This document shows, in pieces, positions 14,943 through 23,152 of a stretch of DNA of 41,342 nucleotides. This DNA is from a virus, in IMG/VR virus record IMGVR_UViG_3300020463_000043, positions 1-41,342 of that record; one strand, given 5' to 3'. A program made the position numbers and the translations under genes. Position 1 is the stretch's first letter; the number at the start of each line of letters is the position of its first letter. The notes under the pieces were generated by a model that was not told the origin of the DNA, made no database searches, and saw only the letters and a program-made list of their open reading frames with translations.

Positions 14943-15545
14943 TTACGCTGAGCCAGTTGTGGATGTGTGCTGATGGTAATTAAACTTACACACCAGAATC
15001 GGGAACGAAGTACCCTTCTCATCGCCCTGATCTCCACCCAAGTAATCAATAATTCTGATTGGGTTTTGAGCATCAGTGCTAATTTCAGAAATGTCCAAAG
15101 CTACACGACTAATGTTTAGTGAAGTGTTTGGAGCAGTCTGAACGAAAAGTGTATTCTTGCCGTAGACATCGCCAACATTTGTAGGCGCACCATCAGCTTG
15201 GATAGTGAACAGTACATTCGGGTCGTCTACGATGTAGGCCATTGCGTCAGACGCAACGGTACTAGCAGGCCATTTTTGTGAAAACACTTTTTGGCCTGAG
15301 TTAGGATCGGTGTATGAACACCCCATGAAAACACCGACCATATCGATTTCGGTGGAATCATCACCTGTAGCGGCCTGCTTCTGAATGGTGGTTGTTGTAC
15401 CGTTATCTACAAGCTGGGCGACATCGCCAGTGCAAATAGTGGTAGCGTAACCTGACAAAATTGGGTACTGGCGGAAAACTTCCAGTGATCCAGAATCCAA
15501 TTTACCAATCGGGCGCAGACCGAAGGGAGCAGCAACTGAAGACAT
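14943..15545 (-). CDS. Head protein, likely decoration or minor capsid (200 aa)
   Basis: The opening SSVAAPFGLRPIGKLDSGSL and the ILSGYATTICTGDVAQLVDN block, with later VGVFMGCSYTDPNSGQKVF, form a pattern common beside capsid genes of marine phages. It ends with CKFNYHQH. Position immediately upstream of the major capsid gene suggests a head stabilisation or decoration protein. No enzymatic motif is present. Confidence 0.65.
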   Translation of the reverse strand: MSSVAAPFGLRPIGKLDSGSLEVFRQYPILSGYATTICTGDVAQLVDNGTTTTIQKQAATGDDSTEIDMVGVFMGCSYTDPNSGQKVFSQKWPASTVASDAMAYIVDDPNVLFTIQADGAPTNVGDVYGKNTLFVQTAPNTSLNISRVALDISEISTDAQNPIRIIDYLGGDQGDEKGTSFPILVCKFNYHQHTSTTGSA

Positions 15546-15600
15546 ATTGTCTCTCCTCTCATCTACTCAATAGTTAAACACGGTAAGCACCCATTATTGG

Positions 15601-16044
15601 TTACTTACCAAACGAAGTTTTTGTCGTCCTTTCGGGCTGCATCATAGGCATTCTTGGATCAGACTCTTTTAAGTAACTGTTATCAACAGCCTGAATCTGA
15701 TTTGCATTCATGTCATCATGCGCTTCCCTACGGGAGTCCACATATTCGGTTGAGTTCTCGCAAAGTAGCAATCCTCCAACCTCAACATTACCTTGAAATC
15801 GAGAGTCGATATCAGGCAACACTTGTAATTCAGGATGATCTTCTGCCTTAACTGGCGACCAACCCTCACGAAGTTTAGCCGAAACATTGGTGTTGTCACT
15901 GTTACCCAAAGTTGATGTGCGAATCCAGCGGTACTCTACACCATCGCGTGGATCGGGGGTTGGCAGCATGTTCGGCCTTTGCCAAGTTTTTTTACGAGCC
16001 TCTACTTCTCTGGACTCGTTTGAGCGTGGGGTTCTGTTAGACAT
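15601..16044 (-). CDS. Hypothetical head-module protein (147 aa)
   Basis: It starts MSNRTPRSNESREVEARKKT and includes YRWIRTSTLGNSDNTNVSAK, LREGWSPVKAEDHPEL and VEVGGLLLCENSTEYVD. The end (DPRMPMMQPERTTKTSFGK) is extended. Proteins with a WxxP-R-x(n)-YRWIR start are seen between scaffold and capsid genes in related phages, but function is unknown. It overlaps the scaffold-like gene by 8 bases. Confidence 0.6.
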   Translation of the reverse strand: MSNRTPRSNESREVEARKKTWQRPNMLPTPDPRDGVEYRWIRTSTLGNSDNTNVSAKLREGWSPVKAEDHPELQVLPDIDSRFQGNVEVGGLLLCENSTEYVDSRREAHDDMNANQIQAVDNSYLKESDPRMPMMQPERTTKTSFGK

Positions 16045-16963
16045 TAGATGCCTCCTTCAAGAGTTGCGCCGCATATTGTTCTGCCGTAAGGCCAAGTCTC
16101 TTGGCGAGTGAGACCTGTGTTGAGGTTAATTGCACTCTGCGTGGTTTCTTTGCACTTCGCTGGGCGGGGGCAACCACGGAACCAGTTTGACGAACAGGTG
16201 CAGCCTCAACTTGCTGCTCATCAAACTTGTCTGGGAAAGTCCTTCTCATGGCTTCATCAATCTTTTGATAATATTCATCGCTAGATGTATGAACGCCCTC
16301 TCTCACTAATCTTTCGTGAACTCCGAAGGCATAGCCAGTCATTTCTGTATCACTTCCAAACCATTCATTCTTTGATGCCCACTCCTTAGTACGGGAGTCA
16401 GGCTCTGGAACTTCCGGTTTCGCCTCAAGATGAGCAGGCATTTTCTGCTCAGCAGAAGGCGTTGGCTTGAAAGACTCAACCCTAAACTTTTCATTTTGAA
16501 GGGCGCTTAACTTTTCCTGAGCGTCAATCAGCTTATCAGGATCGCCTGTTTCGTAGGCTTCCTTATAAGACAACTTCGCTCTTTCAAGCTCTGCGTCAAC
16601 CCTGCCCTTCGCTTGCTCTACAAGAACTCCCTCTCCTTCTTCAAGGCTCTTGCGTAACTTTTTATTTTCTTCAGTTATGGTTTTGGCGTAGTTGACTGCC
16701 TCATCACGAATCCTTGCCGCTTCTTCTTTTCTGCGTCTTTCTTCGTGAAACTCAAACTTTAACTGCTTTATACGTTTTTGGACGCTCTCACTATAATTAG
16801 CAATCTCATCGTCTTCTGGTAGCTGCGCTTCCGCATCTTCAGCACGGCGAGGCTTGCCTTTATCCTCTTCAGGAGTGTCGTCCACAATTTCTAATTCAAA
16901 CCCAGAGTCTTCAAGTTCTTCAAACTCTTCCTCTGCTGATTCTTTTTGCGCTAATTCATTCAT
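16037..16963 (-). CDS. Putative capsid scaffolding protein (308 aa)
   Basis: The first 60 residues are strongly acidic (EEEFEELEDSGFELEIVDD). Residues 60-150 form a long charged coiled coil (SVQKRIKQLKFEFHEERRRK; ITEENKKLRKSLEEGEG; LYDPDKLIDAQEKLSALQNE-like heptads), followed by a Pro-rich region and a basic C-terminus (VQLTSTQVSLAKRLGLTAEQ). This acidic coiled coil with a basic C-terminus, between portal and capsid genes, is the standard scaffold profile. Its ATG overlaps the stop of the GroES-like gene upstream. Confidence 0.7.
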   Translation of the reverse strand: MNELAQKESAEEEFEELEDSGFELEIVDDTPEEDKGKPRRAEDAEAQLPEDDEIANYSESVQKRIKQLKFEFHEERRRKEEAARIRDEAVNYAKTITEENKKLRKSLEEGEGVLVEQAKGRVDAELERAKLSYKEAYETGDPDKLIDAQEKLSALQNEKFRVESFKPTPSAEQKMPAHLEAKPEVPEPDSRTKEWASKNEWFGSDTEMTGYAFGVHERLVREGVHTSSDEYYQKIDEAMRRTFPDKFDEQQVEAAPVRQTGSVVAPAQRSAKKPRRVQLTSTQVSLAKRLGLTAEQYAAQLLKEASNV

Positions 16964-17328
16964 GCTCTTGTATATCCCCTTGGGTCATCGACAACAGCCT
17001 CAACGGTGTCATCGTTAATGAGACGAAACTCCTGTTTTTCAATTTTAAACCTTGTTCCGGAATAAGATCGAAAAATCACGAAGTCACCTTCCTTGCAGTA
17101 TGGGCCATTAGGAAACTTTTCAGCATCCTTGTATGCGTCTGGCCCAGCCTTTACTACAAAACCAATGACTGAAGCGGTCTGTTCCGCATTCTTCAGTGCA
17201 TCTGGCATGTAGATGCCGGAATCTGTTTTCTCTTTAACCTCAAGCGGTTTAATCAAAAGTTTGTAGCCAGTCGGTTCTGGCATTTTGCGGGCGACATCAT
17301 CGTCAACCGTTTTTTTAGCAGAATACAT
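16960..17328 (-). CDS. GroES/Cpn10-like co-chaperonin (122 aa)
   Basis: The Cpn10 barrel is visible: PTGYKLLIKPLEVKEKTDSG (residues 19-38, first strands), a mobile-loop-like GIYMPDALKNAEQTASV, then VIGFVVKAGPDAYKD, GDFVIFRSYSGTRFKI and a final DTVEAVVDD strand. Phage co-chaperonins such as T4 gp31 replace GroES to help GroEL fold the major capsid protein. The location between scaffold and portal genes fits that job. The GIYM tripeptide region would replace the IVL contact of GroES. A candidate extended -10 promoter lies upstream at 17413-17421. Confidence 0.8.
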   Translation of the reverse strand: MYSAKKTVDDDVARKMPEPTGYKLLIKPLEVKEKTDSGIYMPDALKNAEQTASVIGFVVKAGPDAYKDAEKFPNGPYCKEGDFVIFRSYSGTRFKIEKQEFRLINDDTVEAVVDDPRGYTRA

Positions 17329-17412
17329 TTCTGTTCCTTTTGCAGTGATTCAGGTTCACAGTACCTTGCAGGGTTTTCGCCCTGAAAGTCTCCACATATG
17401 CAATATAACTCA

Positions 17413-17421
17413 ATTATATCA
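17413..17421 (-). promoter_or_regulatory. Extended -10 promoter before the co-chaperonin
   Basis: TGATATAAT on the minus strand, a perfect TGnTATAAT motif in the 105-base gap between the 61-residue gene and the GroES-like gene. It could give the co-chaperonin, scaffold and capsid genes their own transcript. Confidence 0.45.
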
Positions 17422-17433
17422 GAAGCGGAAGTC

Positions 17434-17619
17434 TTACTCCTCTTCAAACTTTTTTTGTAAATCGAGCATATCCCTTTCAATAAGCGCGAGGGCCTCAACT
17501 TTGCCAACGAGTCTAATATACTCTTCGTGGTTTCCGCATCCGCCGGATGCCATATGGTCAGCGATATCATTCATATACACCCTGATTTTTTCTTTTATAA
17601 CATCAAGTTCATTTGTCAT
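17434..17619 (-). CDS. Small portal-linked protein (61 aa)
   Basis: The protein reads MTNELDVIKEKIRVYMNDIA, then DHMASGGCGNHEEYIRLVGK and VEALALIERDMLDLQKKFEE. The DIADHMxxGGCxxxxEYxRLVGxxExLALxERxLLDL pattern recurs directly after portal genes in many marine phages. It overlaps the portal gene end by 11 bases, implying coupled synthesis. It is all helical; function unknown. Confidence 0.75.
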   Translation of the reverse strand: MTNELDVIKEKIRVYMNDIADHMASGGCGNHEEYIRLVGKVEALALIERDMLDLQKKFEEE

Positions 17620-20050
17620 CGGTCTCCACCAAATCCTTTGCTATTTCACGACCTAACTCTATGCCCTGCTTAATATCTTCTCTTCGGGCTTTGTCGGTCT
17701 CTGTTGCCACTTTAACGCCAAGACGAGCGCCCTCACGTTTCTCTTCTGACTGCAAACGATCTTTTTGAACCTCAACGTTTGAAGCCTTGGACTCAATATC
17801 GGCCTGAAGCTTTGCAATATCAAGTTGTTTTTTATGTTGAAACTCCGCTTCTTTCAAAGACAACTCTCTTTGCTGGATTTGAGTAAGTGGGTCTTGTTGC
17901 TGTTGCTGAGCTTGTTTTTGTGCAATCTCAGCCTGATCCTTGCGGAGCAGTTTACCAGCAGCTTCAGCAGACAGCCTTGAGATTTCTATCTCAATATCTT
18001 CTGGCAAAGGCTTGTCTTCATCAGGCAACCCAACGCCAAGGTTCTTTTCTATTTCTTTTCTGTACTGGAAGGCAACGTGTTCTGTAACGTGAGCCGCCAT
18101 AGAGGCCTGTATAGCGCCAGCAAAAGGAGACTGGCCTATGATCTCTTGTAGCTTCGGGTCTTGCGCCGCAGCTAGATGAACCTGAATATGGGCTTCGTGA
18201 TCCTGATACTTAAACGCCTTCACTGGCTCTTGCTTCAGCATAGCCATGTTTTCTGTTACTGGGTCTGACGGCTTTATGTCATCTGGAAGCTTAACAATCT
18301 CATCAGCATCCTTAATACCAAGAACCTCAAGCATCTGACGATGCAGTTTGCCCATGTTGTAAAGATTGGGAGCCTGCTGAGCTAGCTGCATAGCCGCCTG
18401 ATACTGTACAACCCTCTGCGCCATTGTTGCAGCGTTGGGGTCAGATACAGGTATAACATCAACACGCTTATCAAAGTCTTGTTGACGATTGAAATCGCCT
18501 TCCATTTCATAATTATATTCTGGTGGCATATAGTCACGAATGACCTTGGCAAGAATACGAAGTTCGTTTTTCAAAGCTGCATGAAGACGGGCCTGAACAC
18601 CAGACATAACCTTCATGCTTCTTTCCATCAATGCGAGCGTAGTCCCGACCGGAGCTTGCGGGTTGAGGTTTCCAACTTGTACATCAGCAACGGAGCCAAT
18701 CCTTCGCCCCTCTTCCACGATATTTCCGAGCAACTGGTATAATACTGATGATGGTTCTTTGTAAGGGAGGAATGCAATCGAATCCCTAATTGCACCACCC
18801 GGTACGTCAACATCGCGGAACTCACCCGGCATGAGAGGCGAATCGTCACCCTTAATACGAAGTCCGCGAGCTTTAAGACCAGCGGGGAGGTTGCTGAGCG
18901 TGCCAGCGTCAATAAGCTGTCGAAGAATACTTGTGGCGCTTTTAGCAAGACCACCAATAAGATGAATAAGACCCGTTCCATAGAACCCAAGGCCCGGTAA
19001 GTATCTATAGTGAACAAAGTGCGGTCTTTTACGCTTTTTAGGATCGTCTTCATACCAGTTTCTCCTTATGGACAAAATTGTCAAACTGGACTTATCGATG
19101 GTGACAACATACGGACGAGCCAATCCTTCTTCATCATCGAATGGCTCAGGAAGGTTAAGATCAGCATGAACCTCAAGAATGGTGTGCCGATCATCGTCCT
19201 CAAGAACAGCAGTCTCACCATCAATCTCGTCATATTTTTCCTGAATATCAGAGTAGTCAGGTTCTGGGGCAGGAAGATCAACATCAAGATAAAAGCCAGC
19301 CACCTGAAGCTCAATGATTTCATTTTCTGTTTTCTTCATCACATGCGTATAACGAGGGCATGTAGCAAGATCAGCAGCGCCATATGAAACTACAAAATCC
19401 TCTGCTGGAACAAACATGGCAGCAGGGCGCTCATTGATGGGGTCATAATAAACTTTCTTGAAAGACGATCCAGCAAGCGGAAGCCGGAATAACATCTGCT
19501 CTGTCTCGTCACGGTATTCAGTCATCTCCTCAGTCAGGAGATAGTTCATTTCTGTTTCTACACGCTGGGCCTGTTCCTGTTTATCTAAATCCAGCTTTCC
19601 GACAATCTTGGTTCTCACCGGACCTGAAGCCGGAAACAACTCTCCCATAGCCTGCGCCTGAAACCGTACAACAGCTTCCGTCAGAACGGGGTGAAAAACA
19701 CCTGCGGCTCCTGCCCAAGGCTGTGTGCGTTCTTCTATCTTCATGCCAAGAAGGTCTAACCCTTTGACGTAACTACGCGCCCAGTCTTTTCTGGACTGCC
19801 TATCTGCAATAAAGTCATCAACAAGCTCTGACGCAAGCCCCTCAAGATCACCTTCTTCCATAAACTCAGCTAGGTTGGCATCATGCTCAGGCCCCATTAA
19901 CTGCTCTGTCATCTCACCATCGAAGTCAATAATCATTGACTCGCCATCCATAGAAACGCCTACGGCGTCTGGGTTAACAACTTCAATCTGCACCTCTTCG
20001 GTATCTTCCATATCAACCTCAGAGGGGATCATTTGCTTTTCAACGGCCAT
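17609..20050 (-). CDS. Portal protein, P22-like (813 aa)
   Basis: An acidic N-terminal arm of about 90 residues leads to DFIADRQSRKDWARSYVKGL, LLGMKIEERTQPWAGAAGVF and HPVLTEAVVRFQAQAMGELF, the core of podovirus-type portals. Later features are a clip/stem region (LPGLGFYGTGLIHLIGGLAK) and VGTTLALMERSMKVMSGVQA. The C-terminal 120 residues are a Gln-rich coiled coil (LTQIQQRELSLKEAEFQHKK), the likely barrel. The length is close to that of P22-type portals. It follows TerL and one small gene, in normal head-module order. Confidence 0.85.
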   Translation of the reverse strand: MAVEKQMIPSEVDMEDTEEVQIEVVNPDAVGVSMDGESMIIDFDGEMTEQLMGPEHDANLAEFMEEGDLEGLASELVDDFIADRQSRKDWARSYVKGLDLLGMKIEERTQPWAGAAGVFHPVLTEAVVRFQAQAMGELFPASGPVRTKIVGKLDLDKQEQAQRVETEMNYLLTEEMTEYRDETEQMLFRLPLAGSSFKKVYYDPINERPAAMFVPAEDFVVSYGAADLATCPRYTHVMKKTENEIIELQVAGFYLDVDLPAPEPDYSDIQEKYDEIDGETAVLEDDDRHTILEVHADLNLPEPFDDEEGLARPYVVTIDKSSLTILSIRRNWYEDDPKKRKRPHFVHYRYLPGLGFYGTGLIHLIGGLAKSATSILRQLIDAGTLSNLPAGLKARGLRIKGDDSPLMPGEFRDVDVPGGAIRDSIAFLPYKEPSSVLYQLLGNIVEEGRRIGSVADVQVGNLNPQAPVGTTLALMERSMKVMSGVQARLHAALKNELRILAKVIRDYMPPEYNYEMEGDFNRQQDFDKRVDVIPVSDPNAATMAQRVVQYQAAMQLAQQAPNLYNMGKLHRQMLEVLGIKDADEIVKLPDDIKPSDPVTENMAMLKQEPVKAFKYQDHEAHIQVHLAAAQDPKLQEIIGQSPFAGAIQASMAAHVTEHVAFQYRKEIEKNLGVGLPDEDKPLPEDIEIEISRLSAEAAGKLLRKDQAEIAQKQAQQQQQDPLTQIQQRELSLKEAEFQHKKQLDIAKLQADIESKASNVEVQKDRLQSEEKREGARLGVKVATETDKARREDIKQGIELGREIAKDLVETDDK

Positions 20051-20051
20051 G

Positions 20052-20237
20052 TCAATTATCCTGTAGCTTGTCTAATTTTTTCATAATAACAGAATATCTA
20101 CCGTGATGGCAGTGTGATAAATCATTCACAACAATCCATCCGTTCATTTCGTATTCCTTTACTTTGTCATGTATAACATATCGTAAAGTAAAACTTTTAG
20201 TAGTATTCAACTGGTCTTCTGTAAACTGGTTCGTCAT
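20052..20237 (-). CDS. Hypothetical small protein between terminase and portal (61 aa)
   Basis: The protein reads MTNQFTEDQLNTTKSFTLRY with a GWIVVNDLSHCHHGRYSVIM core. The DLS-x-CHHGxYSVxM pattern is one I recognise from small uncharacterised phage proteins. Using the first ATG it overlaps the TerL 3' end by 41 bases; a TTG 24 bases further on would shorten that. Function unknown, and the start is uncertain. Confidence 0.55.
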   Translation of the reverse strand: MTNQFTEDQLNTTKSFTLRYVIHDKVKEYEMNGWIVVNDLSHCHHGRYSVIMKKLDKLQDN

Positions 20238-21705
20238 CCCATTCGTCCATAGAGCTTCTTATCCATCCACCCTGACGAAATCTCAGCAGCGCTTGAGTGG
20301 TGGAGTCCACCAAGTCATCGTTATCTCCAGCAGGGAACGCCGCACACTCCTCAACAACCTCTTCAGCCCACCTAGTCGGGGGACACCATATAACACCAGA
20401 CGCAAAAAGATCGCTTACAGCGTTAACTCTGGCTATCTTATCCTGACCACGGGAGGGTGTAAACTCCGTAACAGGTATTCCCATAGCCCGTAGCTCAAAA
20501 ATAAGCGGAGAACCAGCGGCTTTTGCCTCAACAATCATTTGATCAGGCTCATATTCCCAATATTTGTCATATGCAGCACGTTTTAGCTCCGGAAACTCCA
20601 GTTTTTCCTTGTAAGCATCCAAAAGTATCAAATTTGGCACTGTTTCACCCTGTTCATTCGGGTGATTGAAGATACCCCAAGTGGTACAAGCGGAATAATC
20701 CGCTCGCTGCGTTTTAAGGAACGCAGTATCCCAGCTTTGAATGATTGCTTCGCACGGTGGCGGGCTATCTCTATCCCATTCCTGCCACCATTCTCGCTTA
20801 ATCAAGGCTCCTTCTTCAGAAGTTGGGTCCTGCTGGTACTGTGCAGACCATTTGGACACGGGAAGTTCGGCTTTTAGTGCCTCTAACTGATCCACAGGCC
20901 AGAACTCAGGCCATAACGGGTCACCAGACGGCATAATAGCGGGCAGTTCAATCACTTCCCACTCATCTGCACCATGTCTTTGCGTAGCAGACTTCACAAT
21001 CTGTCCTGTCAGGTCCCTTGTGGACCACCTTGTCATCACTACAATGATCGCTCCACCCGGCTGTAAGCGCTGCCGTGGGCCTGATGTGTACCATTCGTAG
21101 ACTTTGTCGTAGACTTCTGGGTTGTAAGCCCCCAGTGCCGCCTCCTGCTCCGAGTGGGGGTCGTCAATAATGAGAACGTCAGCACCTTTACCAGTAACTG
21201 CACCACCAACACCAATAGCAAAATAGTCACCTCGCTTGTTTGTGTTCCATCTTCCGGCAGCTTTTGAGTCCGAGGACAGGGATATGCCGGGGAATATCTG
21301 CTGGAAATCAGATTGATTGATAAGGTTTCTTACCTTACGGCCAAAACCCACAGCAAGTTCTGCCGTGTGAGCAGTCTGAATAACTTTTTTCTCAGGATAC
21401 CTGCCAAGAAACCATGCCGGAAACAGATAGGATGCAAACTCAGACTTGGTATGTCGGGGTGGCATGTTGATAATCAGGCGCTTCAGATCACCATTAGCAA
21501 CCCTTTCAAAGGCATCTGACATTATCTCATGGTGTTTACCGCCTATGAAGCTAGGCCACATGCGCTTAACAAACGGAAGAAACTCTGTTTTACAGGATTC
21601 TTTCTTTTTTGCCTCGTCCAGTTCTGTCAGAAGATCAAGTATCTCCTGTTTCTGATCAGGAGGAAGGTTAGCTATCTTGCTGTTTATTGCTGCAAGTTGA
21701 CTCAT
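20197..21705 (-). CDS. terL: Terminase large subunit (502 aa)
   Basis: ATP-driven DNA packaging motor and nuclease. The Walker A variant is PPRHTKSE at residues 82-89, Walker B is VLIIDD at 177-182 followed by PHSE, and the coupling motif region is IIVVMTRWSTRDL. The C-terminal RNase H-like nuclease shows WDTAFLKTQRADYSAC, then VEAKAAGSPL and GDNDDLVDSTTQAL with its acidic residues. Length is normal for the family. It stands upstream of portal and downstream of the small terminase in the transcribed order. Confidence 0.92.
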   Translation of the reverse strand: MSQLAAINSKIANLPPDQKQEILDLLTELDEAKKKESCKTEFLPFVKRMWPSFIGGKHHEIMSDAFERVANGDLKRLIINMPPRHTKSEFASYLFPAWFLGRYPEKKVIQTAHTAELAVGFGRKVRNLINQSDFQQIFPGISLSSDSKAAGRWNTNKRGDYFAIGVGGAVTGKGADVLIIDDPHSEQEAALGAYNPEVYDKVYEWYTSGPRQRLQPGGAIIVVMTRWSTRDLTGQIVKSATQRHGADEWEVIELPAIMPSGDPLWPEFWPVDQLEALKAELPVSKWSAQYQQDPTSEEGALIKREWWQEWDRDSPPPCEAIIQSWDTAFLKTQRADYSACTTWGIFNHPNEQGETVPNLILLDAYKEKLEFPELKRAAYDKYWEYEPDQMIVEAKAAGSPLIFELRAMGIPVTEFTPSRGQDKIARVNAVSDLFASGVIWCPPTRWAEEVVEECAAFPAGDNDDLVDSTTQALLRFRQGGWIRSSMDEWDDEPVYRRPVEYY

Positions 21706-21706
21706 G

Positions 21707-21925
21707 CTATGTCTTTAAACCCTTAACGGTAGTATCAAGAGGAAGCTTTGTTTGCAAACACGTTGCAGCCCAGTCAATAATTTCACCCTTGTCCAGTCTA
21801 GGTTTATGCAGTTCAAGAACAATCTCAGTTGTAGGGCATTCAGTTACGTTCTTTGAAAACGTCCTTATTTCCCCGTCCGGTGTTACGATTACGGAGAAGA
21901 AGACAAAAAAGGTATAGAACTCCAT
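21707..21925 (-). CDS. Hypothetical small protein upstream of terL (72 aa)
   Basis: Start chosen at ATG 21925, which shares bases with the stop of the gene before it (TGATG); a GTG one codon earlier is possible. The first strand is hydrophobic (MEFYTFFVFFSVIVTPDGEI), followed by EIVLELHKPRLDKGEIIDWA and a QTKLPLDTTVKGL end. I recognise no family. It ends one base before terL. Confidence 0.55.
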   Translation of the reverse strand: MEFYTFFVFFSVIVTPDGEIRTFSKNVTECPTTEIVLELHKPRLDKGEIIDWAATCLQTKLPLDTTVKGLKT

Positions 21926-22173
21926 CACTCATCACCGTCACTTACGCACCTGTTAAGTAATACCGATTTAGCCAGTTCCAACAGAAAAACCATATCAGCG
22001 GCCTTTCCATGAGATGTTGACATAAACAAATTCCCCTCATCTGTCCAGCCAACAACAACAGCCTCCGTCATTGTGACCTCTTCACGAAGAACGCCGAACA
22101 TCTCATATGGGTCCAAGTCTTCCTTGTCGTCCAGACCTACACCGCGAGGAAACTGAATAATGTTATCCGACAA
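21925..22173 (-). CDS. Hypothetical small protein (82 aa)
   Basis: The frame reads MSDNIIQFPRGVGLDDKEDL and then FGVLREEVTMTEAVVVGWTD, EGNLFMSTSHGKAADMVFLL. The pattern of a small antiparallel sheet (VVVGWTDEGNLFM) flanked by a helix (ADMVFLLELAKSVLL) is familiar among phage small proteins, often near terL. GGGAG precedes the ATG. Long hairpins sit upstream in its leader at 22201-22262. Function unknown. Confidence 0.6.
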   Translation of the reverse strand: MSDNIIQFPRGVGLDDKEDLDPYEMFGVLREEVTMTEAVVVGWTDEGNLFMSTSHGKAADMVFLLELAKSVLLNRCVSDGDE

Positions 22174-22200
22174 AACCTTCTCCCTCTCCCAAGATAATGA

Positions 22201-22262
22201 CGGTGGGGGAGCTAGGGAGGAAGCTCAAACCCCACCGGAGTCGCCGGGAGACTTAGCGACTC
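22201..22262 (-). other. Tandem RNA hairpins in the leader of the terL operon
   Basis: CGGTGGGG at 22201-22208 pairs with CCCCACCG at 22230-22237; inside it GAGCT (22209-22213) pairs with AGCTC (22222-22226). Next, GAGTCGC at 22238-22244 pairs with GCGACTC at 22256-22262. All pairs are perfect. On the minus transcript the first loop reads TCCTCCCT, complementary to a Shine-Dalgarno sequence. It could be a translational control element or part of the packaging site. Confidence 0.55.
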
Positions 22263-22311
22263 ACAGGCAGTATATATTAGATTACAGTCTATAACTAGGT
22301 ATGTATATATA

Positions 22312-22334
22312 TATAAATATAATCATTATACAGA
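22312..22334 (-). promoter_or_regulatory. Promoter-like AT-rich element, copy A
   Basis: A 23-bp sequence (TATAAATATAATC... on the plus strand) that recurs at 31736-31758 with 21 of 23 bases identical. On the minus strand it contains TCTGTATAATG, with a consensus -10 box. It lies upstream of the terL operon. A 9-bp inverted repeat (TTACAGTCT / AGACTGTAA, 22282-22290 and 22332-22340) encloses it. Confidence 0.45.
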
Positions 22335-22385
22335 CTGTAAGATTCCTAGGGTCATATCCTGTAAAATACCCGGCACTGATTTTTT

Positions 22386-22403
22386 ATTGTACCCTAGTAC
22401 AAA
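22386..22403. promoter_or_regulatory. Palindromic operator-like site (ATTGTAC-CCTA-GTACAAA)
   Basis: Near-perfect copy of the recurring TTTGTAC-N4-GTACAAA palindrome, in the gene-free stretch between terS and the terL operon. 13 of 14 arm bases match the consensus. Confidence 0.6.
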
Positions 22404-22545
22404 TTTGCAAAGGGGGGGGGTGTTGAAAAACTGTGGGTATTGGGTGTGTAGAACATCATGTAAGGGCGTGCGGTGTGCCAACCCGTTACAGGGGGGATCG
22501 GGGTAGGTGGGGGTCAGCCCGGGCCCCAAACAATCGTGAGGAGGG

Positions 22546-23025
22546 TCACTCGCCCAGAATTGAAGCCAGCCTGCGCTGAATGTCCGCTTCGATTTCATTC
22601 GCTGATCTATCGGCCACGTTGTCGGTCTCAACCCTATCGCTGAACATGCCAATCGATCTGCCCAGCTGGGTTAAGCTTGCCACCCTTGCACTATCGCTCT
22701 CTGCTTCCATTGCCTCAGCCTTGAGCCGATCAGTGATCCACAATTTAAGGCGTTGTTCGTCAGTGGCCTTACGTGCGGTGATTTCCTCAGTAATGGCTTT
22801 GATCCTAAGTGATACCTTGGTGTTCTCTGTGGCCAGCTTTGAGGCGTTTGTCCATACTGTGCTTGGCTTTGTCTTAGGGCTCACATCGTAGGCCTGTCGA
22901 TAGGCATCTGTCAGTGTTTCCCCACTACCTACCAACTGACAGAAATGCTCCTGTTTGCTTGTGAGCTTGTCAGTGTCACTGCTTACCAATTTCAGATAAT
23001 TGGTCTTGTCTTTGTCTTTACCCAT
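22546..23025 (-). CDS. terS: Terminase small subunit (159 aa)
   Basis: Residues 20-70 carry the small-terminase helix-turn-helix signature: LTSKQEHFCQLVGSGETLTD, AYRQAYDVSPKTKPSTVWTN, then ASKLATENTKVSLRIKAITE. This matches Terminase_2-type small subunits, which recognise the packaging site and regulate TerL. The C-terminal part is helical (EAESDSARVASLTQLGRSIG; EIEADIQRRLASILGE). It is the first gene of the late block and faces the divergent control region. Here 372 bases separate it from the next gene, an unusually large gap in this genome. Confidence 0.85.
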   Translation of the reverse strand: MGKDKDKTNYLKLVSSDTDKLTSKQEHFCQLVGSGETLTDAYRQAYDVSPKTKPSTVWTNASKLATENTKVSLRIKAITEEITARKATDEQRLKLWITDRLKAEAMEAESDSARVASLTQLGRSIGMFSDRVETDNVADRSANEIEADIQRRLASILGE

Positions 23026-23085
23026 GTCTCTACCCCTCTATGAATGTGCCGCTGAGATGCGCTATCGCTTGGTCGGGCTTTTTCA

Positions 23086-23103
23086 TTTGTACCCTGTGAC
23101 AAT
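23086..23103. promoter_or_regulatory. Palindrome half-variant (TTTGTAC-CCTG-TGACAAT)
   Basis: Left arm is identical to the recurring operator-like palindrome; the right arm is TGACAAT, nearly the same variant arm as at 23639-23656. It lies in the leader of terS, downstream of its candidate promoter. Confidence 0.45.
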
Positions 23104-23152
23104 GATAACATCGCCCCTCAAATCGCACCAGATCACCCCTATTTTCACGCCA

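Larger units (their letters stand above)
22174..22545 (-). other. Gene-free structured region between terS and terL operon
   Basis: No convincing gene is present. In order the region holds two long hairpins (22201-22237 and 22238-22262), an AT-rich tract with a 9-bp inverted repeat, a 23-bp promoter-like element, one TTTGTAC-type palindrome (22386-22403), a run of nine G (22412-22420), and a G-rich stretch with four G-runs (22491-22523). Its place next to terS makes it a candidate for the packaging start (cos or pac) and for a promoter of the terL operon. Confidence 0.5.

Noticed and set aside
22326-22652. 108-residue minus-strand open frame between terS and the next gene
   Set aside because: It lies out of frame with terS, covers the palindrome and G-rich gap, and its composition (Pro, His, Thr-rich) is unlike its neighbours.
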